Positions 23,401 to 31,314 of a stretch of 64,000 nucleotides of DNA are shown here, one piece after another. Source of the DNA: Mesorhizobium sp. (GTDB lineage Bacteria; Pseudomonadota; Alphaproteobacteria; Rhizobiales; Rhizobiaceae); assembly GCA_004020645.1 (NCBI GenBank), contig SAQL01000004.1:1-64000 (forward strand), given 5' to 3'. Numbering within the stretch: the stretch's first letter is position 1; each line of letters opens with the position of its first letter. A program made the translations under genes and the position numbers. The notes beneath the pieces were generated by a model. It saw only the letters and a program-made list of their open reading frames with translations. It was not told the DNA's origin and did no database searches.

Positions 23401-24110
23401 ATGCCGTGGTTCTGGCGGATGTCGGGACCATTGGCGCCGGCATCGAGCGAGGAGATGGCGTCGGCATAGGCCTTGAGATAGCGCAAGGCGTCGGCCTCGG
23501 TGCGAGCCGCTTCGCCCAGCATATCGAAGGAATAGAGATAGCCTTTCTGGGTCATCGGCCGGCCGCGCTTGACGGCCTCGGCAATCGTGCGGCCGAGCAC
23601 GAACTGCTCGCCCATTTCGCGCATGGCGGCGGCGACCGCCCTGCGGATGACCGGCTCGCCCAGCCGGCGCACCATGGCGCGCAGCGTGCCTTCGATGCCG
23701 TCCTCGCCTTCCTCGAGCACTCGACCGGTCAGCATCAGCGCCCAGGTCGACGCATTGACGAAAATCGAGCTCGAGCCGCCCGAATGCGCCGACCAGTCAT
23801 GCGGCGCGATCTTGTCGGCGATGAGATCGTCCATCGTCTCGGTGTCGGGCACCCGAAGCAGCGCTTCGGCCAGGCACATCAGCGCCACGCCCTCCTTGGT
23901 GGAGAGGCCGTAGGCGGATAGGAAGACCTCCATCAACCGCGGATCGGACGAGCCGCGCACAGCCCGCACCAGATCGGCGGCGCGGGCCGAGATTGCCCTC
24001 CGCTCTTTCTCCGAAAGCTCTGTCGCCTCGGCCAGCCGCTTCACGGCCTCGTCTTCGTCAGGCAAATAATTGGCACGGATCTGCTGGCGGATGGCATCGA
24101 GCGCTGGCAT
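20499..24110 (-). CDS. putA: Bifunctional proline dehydrogenase / glutamate-semialdehyde dehydrogenase
   Basis: 1203 residues from the ATG at 24110 (AGGA upstream); an ATG at 24134 is possible. Order: helical N-terminal region, FAD-dependent proline dehydrogenase barrel (~130-480, ending VGAHSDLLAYLVRRLLENGANSSFVHQL), then an aldehyde dehydrogenase with TPWNFP-like SPWNFPLAIFTGQ, TGSTEVAKLI, catalytic Glu region ETGGLNAMIVDSTA and Cys in AFQSAGQRCSALR, and a C-terminal extension typical of type B PutA. It lacks an N-terminal ribbon-helix-helix, so it is not its own repressor; the divergent Lrp-type regulator does that job. It converts proline to glutamate at the membrane. Confidence 0.95.
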   Translation of the reverse strand: MPALDAIRQQIRANYLPDEDEAVKRLAEATELSEKERRAISARAADLVRAVRGSSDPRLMEVFLSAYGLSTKEGVALMCLAEALLRVPDTETMDDLIADKIAPHDWSAHSGGSSSIFVNASTWALMLTGRVLEEGEDGIEGTLRAMVRRLGEPVIRRAVAAAMREMGEQFVLGRTIAEAVKRGRPMTQKGYLYSFDMLGEAARTEADALRYLKAYADAISSLDAGANGPDIRQNHGISVKLSALHPRYEVTQKETMLPVMAERLLSLALAARHSRMGLNVDAEEADRLDLSLEIIERVLAEPELAGWDGFGVVVQAYGPRAAFVIDWLYALAKKYDRTIMVRLVKGAYWDTEIKRAQTLGLDGYPVFTRKANTDVSYLACAKKLLSMTDRIYPQFATHNAHTVAAILSMAGDRDSFEFQRLHGMGEALHETVRRAEGTRCRIYAPVGAHSDLLAYLVRRLLENGANSSFVHQLTDEEVEPEDIARDPLETVEKQGPAANPAIPRPSAIFGAARRNSKGFDITDPVTLAAIDKARAEFAGPDRWHAKPITRAAGYGKQRPVVNPAKPDEVVGTVSEATAKQVATAVRIAVEAQPAWAKRPVAERAAILNRAADLYEANAIEFFALAAREAGKSLADGVAEVREAVDFLRYYAAEAANAEIGTEARGAIACISPWNFPLAIFTGQIAAALVTGNSVIAKPAEQTPLIAFRAVELLREAGVPEDVIQLLPGDGPSVGGPLTADPRIAGVCFTGSTEVAKLIEKQLAETAAPDAMLIAETGGLNAMIVDSTALPEQAVRDILASAFQSAGQRCSALRVLYVQKDVEKKMLEMLKGAMEALSLGDPWRISTDVGPVIDDEAQKSIRDYCTDMGLQGRLIAKLEAPKDGRFVAPHVFRVKGIEDMQREVFGPVLHVASFDADDIDGVIAAINRKGYGLTFGLHTRIEGRAQHFVDGIHSGNIYVNRNQIGAVVGSQPFGGEGLSGTGPKAGGPHYLRRFRKGPQAGTPILDGRKVTATELADNLPDPALGGWSTRADRVAVLRKHLRGKGAAAIGAAASIDFGQIDLPGPTGEANTLSLSPRGRVLCLGPDADTLLAQTIQALAAGNAVLAVAPGAPAALSSLTGKGLPLAAIDGRPDPVEARALRVDVVAFSGTPEAARIVRKVIADRAGPIVPLVSEVLNPAAYAHERAVCVDTTAAGGNASLLAAA

Positions 24111-24274
24111 GACGGTCCTGTAGAGAGCGAGCATCAGGGAGCGGCCCGGCGGTCACCGGACCGAATGGCGCAAGCTAGCACAAAGCTTGGTTTCGGTCGG
24201 TCCAAAGAAATCGACACAGCAGGTCGATTGAACTATCATGGGTCGGATTTTCACCCAACTTGACCACAGAATCG

Positions 24275-24727
24275 ATGAACGAAGACCAATTGGACCGCAT
24301 CGACAGGAACATCCTGTCGGCGTTGGGCAGCGACGGCCGGCTTTCCATGTCGGAACTCGCGGCAAAGGTCGGCCTGTCGAAGACGCCGGTGCAGGCAAGG
24401 GTCAAGCGGCTGGAAAAGGACGGTATCATCCGCGGCTACCAGGCGATCATCGATCGCGAGCGCATCGGCGAAGGCCATGTCGCCTTCGTCCAGGTGAAAT
24501 TGTCCGACACCCGCTCGGCCGCGCTCGACGCCTTCAACCGCGCCGTGCAGGCGGTGCCGGAGATCGAGCAATGCCATATGATGGCGTCGAGCTTCGATTA
24601 TCTCCTGAAAGTCCGCACCACCGACATCGCCGCCTACCGCCGGGTGCTCGGCGAGCGCATCTCGGCCCTGCCCCACGTCGCCCAGACCTCGACCTTCGTG
24701 GCGATGGAGACGGTGAAGGATCGGTAG
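24275..24727 (+). CDS. putR: Lrp/AsnC-family regulator of putA
   Basis: 150 residues: N-terminal winged HTH (LDRIDRNILSALGSDGRLSMSELAAKVGLSKTPVQARVKRLEKDGII) and a RAM ligand-binding domain (~70-145, EIEQCHMMASSFDYLLKVRTTDIAAYRRVLGERISALP). It is divergent from putA across a 164-bp region, the arrangement of rhizobial/agrobacterial PutR, which activates putA with proline. The ATG at 24275 is preferred to an upstream TTG. Confidence 0.88.
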   Translation: MNEDQLDRIDRNILSALGSDGRLSMSELAAKVGLSKTPVQARVKRLEKDGIIRGYQAIIDRERIGEGHVAFVQVKLSDTRSAALDAFNRAVQAVPEIEQCHMMASSFDYLLKVRTTDIAAYRRVLGERISALPHVAQTSTFVAMETVKDR

Positions 24728-24769
24728 GCGCGCTGTTGCGGTGACGAACCTTCGATGCTGGCGGGACAG

Positions 24770-24942
24770 CGCGCCCCTCTGTCCTGCCGGACATCTCCCC
24801 CACTTTGGGGACACTTTGGGGGGAGATCGGCGGCTTCGGCGACAGTGCCCTTTTCTTGAATGTTGAAAATTGGCGAAGGCCGAGGGGACAGCCAATCTCC
24901 CCCCTCGTGGGGGAGATGTCCGGCAGGACAGAGGGGGGCGCG
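24770..24942. repeat. Large imperfect palindrome (173 bp) between convergent genes
   Basis: Outer arms of about 34 bp (24770-24803 and 24907-24942, sharing CTGTCCTGCCGGACATCTCC in opposite orientation) flank a region with weaker inner symmetry (GGGGGGAGATCGGC against GCCAATCTCCCCC). The centre holds about 40 bp without pairing. The RNA would fold into a long hairpin. It lies between convergent putR and the peroxidase gene, and shares blocks with 20400-20441. Confidence 0.7.
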
Positions 24943-24991
24943 AAGGATCGCTACAGAGCGCTTTAGCCGCAGCATTCCTTGGTTCTCAAGC

Positions 24992-26194
24992 TCACTCCGC
25001 CAGCGTCTTCAAAAACGCCACCAGCGCCGCGCGCTCGCGGTTCGAAAGCTGCAGCGGGTGGACCTCGGATACACCCTCGACACTGGCCGGCGCTTTCGAA
25101 TAATGCGCCACCACCTCGTCGAGCGAGGAAAATTGCCCGGCATGCATGTAGGGCGGACGAGTGGCGGCGCCGCGCAGCGACGGCGTCTTGTAGGCGCGGA
25201 CGAGTTCCGGTCCGGCCTTGACCATGAAGCGCAGCTCGCCGCAGGCGCTGGCGTCGCCATCGCGAAACGCGCCGAAGCAGTTGAACGGATCGGCCTCGAC
25301 CTGCGCCACCGCATCCATGCGGCCGCGATCCGGCGGCAGATTTGCCACCGGCGGCACGCCGGTGTTATGAAAACTGCCGTCGCTGAAACGCGGCCCGGTA
25401 TGGCACGTCACACAATTGGCCTTGCCGATGAACAGTTTTAGCCCGAGGATTTCCTCGGGCGACATCGCATCATCGCCTTGCGGCAGCTGTATACCGGTAG
25501 CCAGGGCGGCGGCGAACCGGTCGAAGCGCGTCTGCGGCGGCGCAATCGATCGCTCGAAGGCGGCGATCGCCTTGCCGATATTGGCGAAGACGCGGTTGAC
25601 GCCCTCGGCCTGTGCATCGGACATGGCGTTCCAGGCAGCCTTCTCGGCATCGCTGCCGAGCGGACTGGCGTTGGCCGGCACGTTTGAAAGGTCGGGCAGC
25701 GGCCCGAAGATGCGCTCGTAGCGCTCGCCGAATCGGGCCTTGATATAGTGCGCGTAGGCGGCGCGATTGCCGGCCTGCTCCAGCGGATTTTCCAGCGGCA
25801 CCAGCGCCTGCGCCCAAAGACTGTCGCGCCGCCCGTCCCAGAACAACCACGCATCATGCGCGACGCCGGCCAGCGGCATGGTGCGCCGGTTGGTGCGTCC
25901 GGCGCCGACCGCTTGCGGCAGGTCGTCCTGGAACTGCCGGTCGATCTTGTGACAGGTCGAGCAGGAAACCTTGCCGTCGCCGCTCATCCCGACGTCGAAA
26001 AACAGCGTCGCGCCGAGGGCGGCGGCGGCCGGCACATCGGCGAAGCGATTGGTGGTGTCGGCTTTCAGCGGCGGCAGCGCCGACAGAGCCAGCGAGGCGA
26101 TTGTCTTCTTTTCGGCATCTGAAAACTCAGGCTGGCCGCAGCCGGCAAGCACGGCCGTCACCAGCAGCGAGAGAAGACGCGAAAGGCGGTTCAT
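24992..26194 (-). CDS. Di-haem cytochrome c peroxidase / MauG-like lipoprotein
   Basis: 400 residues. A lipoprotein signal (LLVTAVLAGCG) anchors it to the membrane facing the periplasm. Two c-type haem sites, CSTCH (~79) and CVTCH (~262), are each in the expected half of the CcpA/MauG fold; a Met-containing PPYMHAGQFSSLDEVV segment near the C-terminus is also typical. It reduces peroxide or oxidises a protein substrate. It follows a YtkA-like gene by 7 bp, a recurring pair, and converges on putR. Confidence 0.88.
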   Translation of the reverse strand: MNRLSRLLSLLVTAVLAGCGQPEFSDAEKKTIASLALSALPPLKADTTNRFADVPAAAALGATLFFDVGMSGDGKVSCSTCHKIDRQFQDDLPQAVGAGRTNRRTMPLAGVAHDAWLFWDGRRDSLWAQALVPLENPLEQAGNRAAYAHYIKARFGERYERIFGPLPDLSNVPANASPLGSDAEKAAWNAMSDAQAEGVNRVFANIGKAIAAFERSIAPPQTRFDRFAAALATGIQLPQGDDAMSPEEILGLKLFIGKANCVTCHTGPRFSDGSFHNTGVPPVANLPPDRGRMDAVAQVEADPFNCFGAFRDGDASACGELRFMVKAGPELVRAYKTPSLRGAATRPPYMHAGQFSSLDEVVAHYSKAPASVEGVSEVHPLQLSNRERAALVAFLKTLAE

Positions 26195-26201
26195 CCCCAG
26201 C

Positions 26202-26651
26202 TCACAGCAGCACGTTGAAGACGACCGTGTCGGATCCGGCCGCCGCGGAAATGGCGAAATGCAATTGCCACAATCCGCTCATCGTGAATTTCACCCCGTC
26301 GATGCGGTAGCACCCGTCGCCCAGATAGTCGGTCGCCTGCGGGCTGGTCGGCAGACCGTGCCTGTGCTGCGGCATGCCCCCGGAAATCGTGATCGCGGCG
26401 CCCTCCACCGGGGTTCCCGCACCTGTCCTCAGGATCAGCAGCCAGGATTGCAGCTCGCCTTGCCTGATAACGCCCTGCTCCGGCTCGAAACTGGCCACAA
26501 ACAGCCCGTTCGTCGTCTTCTTCGAGCGGGCAATCTCGAAACCGGCACGTTGCGGCGCTTGTGGCGCGGTCAGATAGACGGCGGTGAGAATGCCGGCCAG
26601 CAAGGCAGCCAGACCAAGACCTGCCAGAACATAACGCCATAACGATGCCAA
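26202..26651 (-). CDS. YtkA/FixH-like membrane-anchored periplasmic protein
   Basis: 149 residues from a TTG at 26651 with AGAGGAAACGG upstream; no good ATG exists. There is one N-terminal membrane helix (WRYVLAGLGLAALLAGILTAVYLTA) and a beta-sandwich domain with GGMPQHRHGLPTSPQ, whose His/Met residues could bind copper or another metal, as in YtkA-like domains. It directly precedes the MauG-like peroxidase and is probably co-translated. The role of the pair in this organism is unknown; metal delivery or maturation of the peroxidase is inference. Confidence 0.72.
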   Translation of the reverse strand: MASLWRYVLAGLGLAALLAGILTAVYLTAPQAPQRAGFEIARSKKTTNGLFVASFEPEQGVIRQGELQSWLLILRTGAGTPVEGAAITISGGMPQHRHGLPTSPQATDYLGDGCYRIDGVKFTMSGLWQLHFAISAAAGSDTVVFNVLL

Positions 26652-26860
26652 ACCGTTTCCTCTTCCGGAGATAACGTCTCGCTGCGCAGCTCGCGTCCCG
26701 CCGTCCGCCTGAGAAAACGCCGCTGGCGCAAAAATCCACCATGGCCAAGCATGGCGCTGCCGCTCGCAAAAAGCTACAGCACCGGGTCTTGGCTTTGTGC
26801 ATGTCGTTATCCCAAAACCGCTGCGCAAGCTTTGGGCGACATGCACCAGGAGAGAGATTC

Positions 26861-27781
26861 ATGACAGGAAACGGCGTCGCTTCGATCGGTGAATGCATGC
26901 TCGAACTTTCAGGCCAGGCGGGGCCGAACTGGCGTATGGGTTTTGCCGGCGACACGTTCAATACGCTGTGGGCGCTGCATGCGCTGAGCGGCGACCGGCC
27001 CGCGACCTATGTGTCGGCCTTCGGCGACGACCCGTTCTCGCGCGACCAGATTGCTTTCTTCGCGCAAAACGGCATCGGCATCGGCGCCAGCCCGATCATA
27101 ACAGGCGCACGGCCCGGTCTCTATGCGATCACACTAACCGGCGCCGAACGCTCCTTCACCTACTGGCGCGGCGATGCGGCCGCAAGGCAGCTTGCCTCCG
27201 ACGCGGCTGCTTTGGCGAAAAGCCTTGAAAATCAGGCGCTTGTTTACTTTTCCGGAATCACCTTGGCAATTCTGGATGACGCCGCGCGCAACACGCTGCT
27301 GACCGCGGTGGCCAAGGCGCGCGCCGCCGGTTCGCTTGTCGCCTTCGATCCCAACTACCGGCCGCGGCTGTGGCACCGGCGCGAGGAAGCACAGACCGCG
27401 ATCCTTGATGCCCTCGCAGTCACCGACATCGCGCTGCCGACCTTTCCCGACGAGCAGATGCTGTTCGGCGACGCAGCGCCGCAAGCAACCGCGGAACGGC
27501 TGGGGAAGCTGGTCGGCGAAGTCGTCGTCAAGAACGGCGAGGAGCCGGCGCTGATCGCCGCAAACGGGACCCCGCAACCCGTTCCGGCCGTGCATGTCGC
27601 CGCCCCCGTCGACACGACCGGCGCCGGCGATTCCTTCAATGGCGCCTATCTCGCCGCCCGGCTTGCCGGCCATCTCCCGACCGCGGCGGTGCTGCGCGCG
27701 CATCGCGTCGCCGCAGCCGTCGTCCAGGTGCGCGGCGCGCTGGCGCCATTCGAGAGGTTAAGGGCGGCGTTCGAAGATTAG
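26861..27781 (+). CDS. kdgK: 2-keto-3-deoxygluconate kinase (PfkB family)
   Basis: 306 residues with the ribokinase/PfkB fold: N-terminal GECMLELSG, FAGDTFNTLWALH, YVSAFGDDPFSRDQ, the FDPNYRPRLW substrate segment and the catalytic DTTGAGDSFNGAYLA motif near residue 250. It phosphorylates KDG to KDPG in the Entner-Doudoroff branch. AGGAGAGAG precedes the ATG. Its last codons and stop (RAAFED) lie inside the left end of a dispersed repeat whose other copies are at 32269, 35029 and 45324. Confidence 0.87.
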   Translation: MTGNGVASIGECMLELSGQAGPNWRMGFAGDTFNTLWALHALSGDRPATYVSAFGDDPFSRDQIAFFAQNGIGIGASPIITGARPGLYAITLTGAERSFTYWRGDAAARQLASDAAALAKSLENQALVYFSGITLAILDDAARNTLLTAVAKARAAGSLVAFDPNYRPRLWHRREEAQTAILDALAVTDIALPTFPDEQMLFGDAAPQATAERLGKLVGEVVVKNGEEPALIAANGTPQPVPAVHVAAPVDTTGAGDSFNGAYLAARLAGHLPTAAVLRAHRVAAAVVQVRGALAPFERLRAAFED

Positions 27782-27836
27782 GGTCAAAACGCAAAATCAG
27801 ACTGGCTGCCGCCAACGGCTGACAAGCTTGCAGCCC
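27761..27836. repeat. Dispersed repeat R, copy 1 (module B only, diverged)
   Basis: Begins AGGGCGGCGTTCGAAGATTA at the 3' end of kdgK and continues through GGCTGCCGCCAACGGC. It matches the B module of copies at 32269, 35029 and 45324. It is the most diverged copy and the only one overlapping a gene; it supplies the kdgK stop codon, so it may be the ancestral version. Confidence 0.65.
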
Positions 27837-27846
27837 AAGACGGTCG

Positions 27847-28881
27847 CTATCCGCGCTTTTCGATGACGCCGTACAGGACGTTGCGGTTCTCGCCAAAGAA
27901 CACCTGCGCCTCGACGGTGTTGCGGTCGACGCTGGCATTGATGATGTTCCACATGTCGACCTCCGACCGCAGCAGCAACACCCAGTTCATGAACGTCTCC
28001 CGGTAGCCGGCGTCAGGGTTGCCCTCTGCATAGTTCGCGAAAAGGAACGTCCCGTTCGGCTTCAACATCTGCAAGCAAGTTTTCGTGAGCTTCACGGCGA
28101 CGTTGTGCGCAAGGTAGTCGTAAAGGCCGGAGGCGTAGATGAAGTCAAACTTGCCGAGCTTGTGGCCCCGCGTGAGCATGGTTCGTACCGAGCCGTCGAT
28201 GGCCTCTACCGCGGTGCCCTGGAAGTCGCGCGTGATCAATCCAACGCTCTGAGGATCCTGATCGAGCGCAACCCAGCGCTTGAGACGGCCCTCCTGCAAG
28301 GCGGTCGAGCGATTGGCCTCCCTTAAATGGCCGGCCGCAATCGCCAGGACCTCGGCTTCTGGTCCATTCCTGGTCGCAATCTCATCGACATATCGGGTTA
28401 AAAGATCGCGTCGTTCCCGGGCCGCGACGCACGACGGTACATCCTTGGTATGGCTATAGAGCGCCTTGCCGATCTCCGAGGCGTTTGCCACGCTCTCGGC
28501 CACGTGCGGATCGCAATAGATGTAGTCGAGCAACTGCGCGTCGCCAGAATACCCTCTGGGCTTGTCATGGGACCACCGCGTAAGCGGATCCTCAAGAAAG
28601 TACTCCAGGACCGGGTGGTTCCGCACCACCGGTATCAATGCTTGCCAAACGTCCGGATGGACCTTGGAACGGGTTGCTTCGAGGTACGACATCAGACGGC
28701 GAATGATCTCCGCGGGATCCTTTCGTTGCTCGATTTGCTGGTGTGTCGTGTGGAGAATGAGCGCAAGCTCTACGCGAGCAGTTTCGAACGCTTCGCTATG
28801 AGGGTCGAGCTTTCCTCGAGGGAGACTGGCGGCGATCATCTCGGCAGTAATCAGACTTTTGCCATCGAGGATGGTTGCCAC
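27847..28881 (-). CDS. SAM-dependent methyltransferase, PhcB-like (3-hydroxy-fatty-acid methyl ester type)
   Basis: 344 residues from a GTG at 28881 with GGAG 8 bp upstream. An N-terminal helical half carries the block LTRWSHDKPRGYSGDAQLLDYIYCDPH (~103-130). The C-terminal Rossmann methyltransferase shows motif I AIAAGHLREA, acidic VALDQD, and FDFIYASGLYDYLAHNVAVKLTKTCLQMLKPNGTFLFANYAEG. This combination fits the family annotated as extracellular-factor 3-OH-palmitate methyl ester biosynthesis (PhcB-like), which makes quorum signals in Ralstonia. Substrate here is unproven. It is divergent from a GGDEF-EAL gene. Confidence 0.65.
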   Translation of the reverse strand: MATILDGKSLITAEMIAASLPRGKLDPHSEAFETARVELALILHTTHQQIEQRKDPAEIIRRLMSYLEATRSKVHPDVWQALIPVVRNHPVLEYFLEDPLTRWSHDKPRGYSGDAQLLDYIYCDPHVAESVANASEIGKALYSHTKDVPSCVAARERRDLLTRYVDEIATRNGPEAEVLAIAAGHLREANRSTALQEGRLKRWVALDQDPQSVGLITRDFQGTAVEAIDGSVRTMLTRGHKLGKFDFIYASGLYDYLAHNVAVKLTKTCLQMLKPNGTFLFANYAEGNPDAGYRETFMNWVLLLRSEVDMWNIINASVDRNTVEAQVFFGENRNVLYGVIEKRG

Positions 28882-29168
28882 TGCGTAACTCCATAGCTAC
28901 AATTAACTAGATATTAGCTAGATATTGCGTAAAATTTTATCTTTGCCAAGCCACATCTCCAGTATTTTAGCGATGTCGTTAATTTCCCGCCAACCATGCT
29001 GGTTCTTTGGACGCCTTGCGGGTCGGATTCCGGATACGAGTTAACGAAAACCTATTTGCGCGACTGCATATTGTTTGCGAGGCGCCGCAATCGCTGTCGC
29101 GCCCGAGGAGTCGGCCGGCGTTGGGGGCAGAAGCTAGAAATGAGTTCGGAATACAAAGCCCCGTTCAA

Positions 29169-31190
29169 ATGGGGTTTGTGGTGACGAACGAATGCGCGTC
29201 ATCCGCATTGGCCGATATAGCCCATGCGGAACCGTTCGAACCGCGCTACGAGCCGCGGTCCGACGAGCTCCGCAACCTCTACCGAGAGGAAGGCCAAGCG
29301 AAGCGAAGAATGGACGCCAGGCCAGGGCTTTGGATCGCCGTTGCCATCTATCTGCTGTTTTCGGCAACGGATCTGCTGCTGATTCCGGATGTGGCACTCT
29401 ATACGATCACGGCACGCTTCGCGGTCGGAGTGACTGCACTCTCGATCCTGGAAGCACAACTTCGCCAGGGAGTCGGAACGGAATGGATCGACGTGACTTG
29501 CGCTGGAGCCATCATCTTTGGCTATGTTGGGTGGCTGTGCCCAGCGGTCATGGGTGCGGACAAGGAAAGCGTCTCGTATTATATGGTCTTCGGCACCATC
29601 TTCATGATGAGCGCCAATCTCTTCTTCACGTTTAAGTTCAGCCTGTCTATTGTAACGTCTGCAATAATTTTGGTAATACTGTATGTCGTAAACTACTTTG
29701 TGCCATCGACATTAATGTACAAAATGGTATTTGGAGCTTTCTACATTTCATGCTTCACATTTACGTCTTATGTAAATTGGAAGCTGAACGAGGAACGCTA
29801 CAACGTCTTCCTGAATGCCCTCGAAGCCAAAATCCAGCACAAGGAAGCCACCGAGCGCGGACAGGCGCTGTTGAATCTGTCGAGAACCGATCCGCTTACG
29901 GGTCTGGAGAATCGGCGGGCGACTGACGAGAAGCTGCGGGACTACTGGAGCGACTGGCAAAGGTCTGGCAGCAGTTTTGTGGCGATCCTCATCGACGTGG
30001 ACTTCTTCAAAAGGTTCAATGACTATTACGGACATCAAGAAGGCGACCGCTGCCTGATTCTTGTCGCCAATGCCCTTGCTGATATGATTAAGCAGTACAA
30101 TGGCTCAATCGGCCGCTACGGCGGTGAGGAATTCATTGTCCTGGCTCGCATGGAGAAAAGAGAACAGGTCGCAGATATTGCCGAAGCCATCCGAAGCACG
30201 GTGGAGAACCTCGCGCTTCCCCACGAGCAGCGCAGAGACGGTATCTCGGTTGTGACGGTGAGCGTTGGCGCTGCATTCACCAGGCCGCAGATTGGCGCCA
30301 AGTTGGAAAAAATCATCCACGAGGCCGATCGCGCACTCTATCTGGCAAAAGCAGGCGGTCGAAATTGTACCTGGCTGTTCGATCCAAACGATCCCCAGAG
30401 CAGCGACGAGAGCGAGAATATTGCGGCTTTGTTGAAGATCGCGATCGGCCAGGATCTCGTTTCACTCGTCTATCAGCCTATCCAGAATGTCACGTCGGGC
30501 CGAGTTGAAGCCGTTGAGGCTCTGATGCGCCTCAAAATGCTGGACGGTACATCGGTTCCGCCGAGCCTGTTCATTCCCGTCGCGGAACGAACTGGCGCGG
30601 TCCTGGCGCTTGGGCGCTGGGCAATAAGAACAGTGTGCACTGAGCTTCTGGCGGACGATCACGTCCGTGTCGTCAGCGTCAACGTCTCTCCGATTCAGCT
30701 CAAGACGCCCGGCTTCGCAACCTCTGTTGCGGCCATTTTGAGCGAGACTGGCGTAGCCGGCAGCAGGCTGGCCCTCGAAATCACTGAAGGGCTGGAGATG
30801 GAGATGCACTCCGACGTTCTCCGCTGCATCAGCGACCTAAAACTGCTAGGGATCAGGATATGGCTCGATGACTTCGGGACGGGCTTCGCCGGCCTCTCAT
30901 GGCTTCGTCTAATCGATTTCGATACGGTGAAGATCGACCGCTCGTTTCTGCATGACTGCGGCACCCCGAGGGGCAAGGCGATGCTGCAAGACATTATTGC
31001 CCTGGTCCGAAATCGCGGTCATAAAATCCTGCTCGAAGGGGTCGAAACCGACGAGCAGATGGCCATTGTACGCGAATTTGACATAGATAAAATCCAAGGC
31101 TTCCACGTCGGCCGCCCTGCTCCCGCCGCCAGTTTCCGGGCGAGACCGGTCACCTACAAACGCCCATTTTCGGTCGTTAAGTCCGCATGA
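29169..31190 (+). CDS. Membrane GGDEF-EAL c-di-GMP enzyme
   Basis: 673 residues from the ATG at 29169; the start is uncertain, with GTG codons a few positions on. Four to six membrane helices (~50-215) form a MASE-like sensor. A GGDEF domain follows (active GGEEF in GRYGGEEF near 310; no RxxD inhibitory site five residues upstream). The EAL domain has intact catalytic residues (EALMRL, NVSPIQL, EITEG, DDFGTGFAGLSWL, KIDRSF, EGVET). It could both make and degrade c-di-GMP at the inner membrane. The ~290-bp AT-rich gap to the divergent methyltransferase probably holds both promoters. Confidence 0.88.
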   Translation: MGFVVTNECASSALADIAHAEPFEPRYEPRSDELRNLYREEGQAKRRMDARPGLWIAVAIYLLFSATDLLLIPDVALYTITARFAVGVTALSILEAQLRQGVGTEWIDVTCAGAIIFGYVGWLCPAVMGADKESVSYYMVFGTIFMMSANLFFTFKFSLSIVTSAIILVILYVVNYFVPSTLMYKMVFGAFYISCFTFTSYVNWKLNEERYNVFLNALEAKIQHKEATERGQALLNLSRTDPLTGLENRRATDEKLRDYWSDWQRSGSSFVAILIDVDFFKRFNDYYGHQEGDRCLILVANALADMIKQYNGSIGRYGGEEFIVLARMEKREQVADIAEAIRSTVENLALPHEQRRDGISVVTVSVGAAFTRPQIGAKLEKIIHEADRALYLAKAGGRNCTWLFDPNDPQSSDESENIAALLKIAIGQDLVSLVYQPIQNVTSGRVEAVEALMRLKMLDGTSVPPSLFIPVAERTGAVLALGRWAIRTVCTELLADDHVRVVSVNVSPIQLKTPGFATSVAAILSETGVAGSRLALEITEGLEMEMHSDVLRCISDLKLLGIRIWLDDFGTGFAGLSWLRLIDFDTVKIDRSFLHDCGTPRGKAMLQDIIALVRNRGHKILLEGVETDEQMAIVREFDIDKIQGFHVGRPAPAASFRARPVTYKRPFSVVKSA

Positions 31191-31314
31191 ACAGCAGCGG
31201 AGCGATCCGAGCTCCTGCAAGCGATCGCCGCCGCTTCCCTCAGCAATGGTCCAGCGGCTTTGTCTTAGCCGACCGACCGTCGCCGCCGTCGATCTCCACC
31301 CGAACAGGCCTGGC

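Noticed and set aside
20994..23921. Very long open frame on the plus strand opposite putA
   Set aside because: It is antisense to the clearly coding PutA frame, its translation matches no family I know, and GC-rich third positions in the real gene routinely open such shadow frames.
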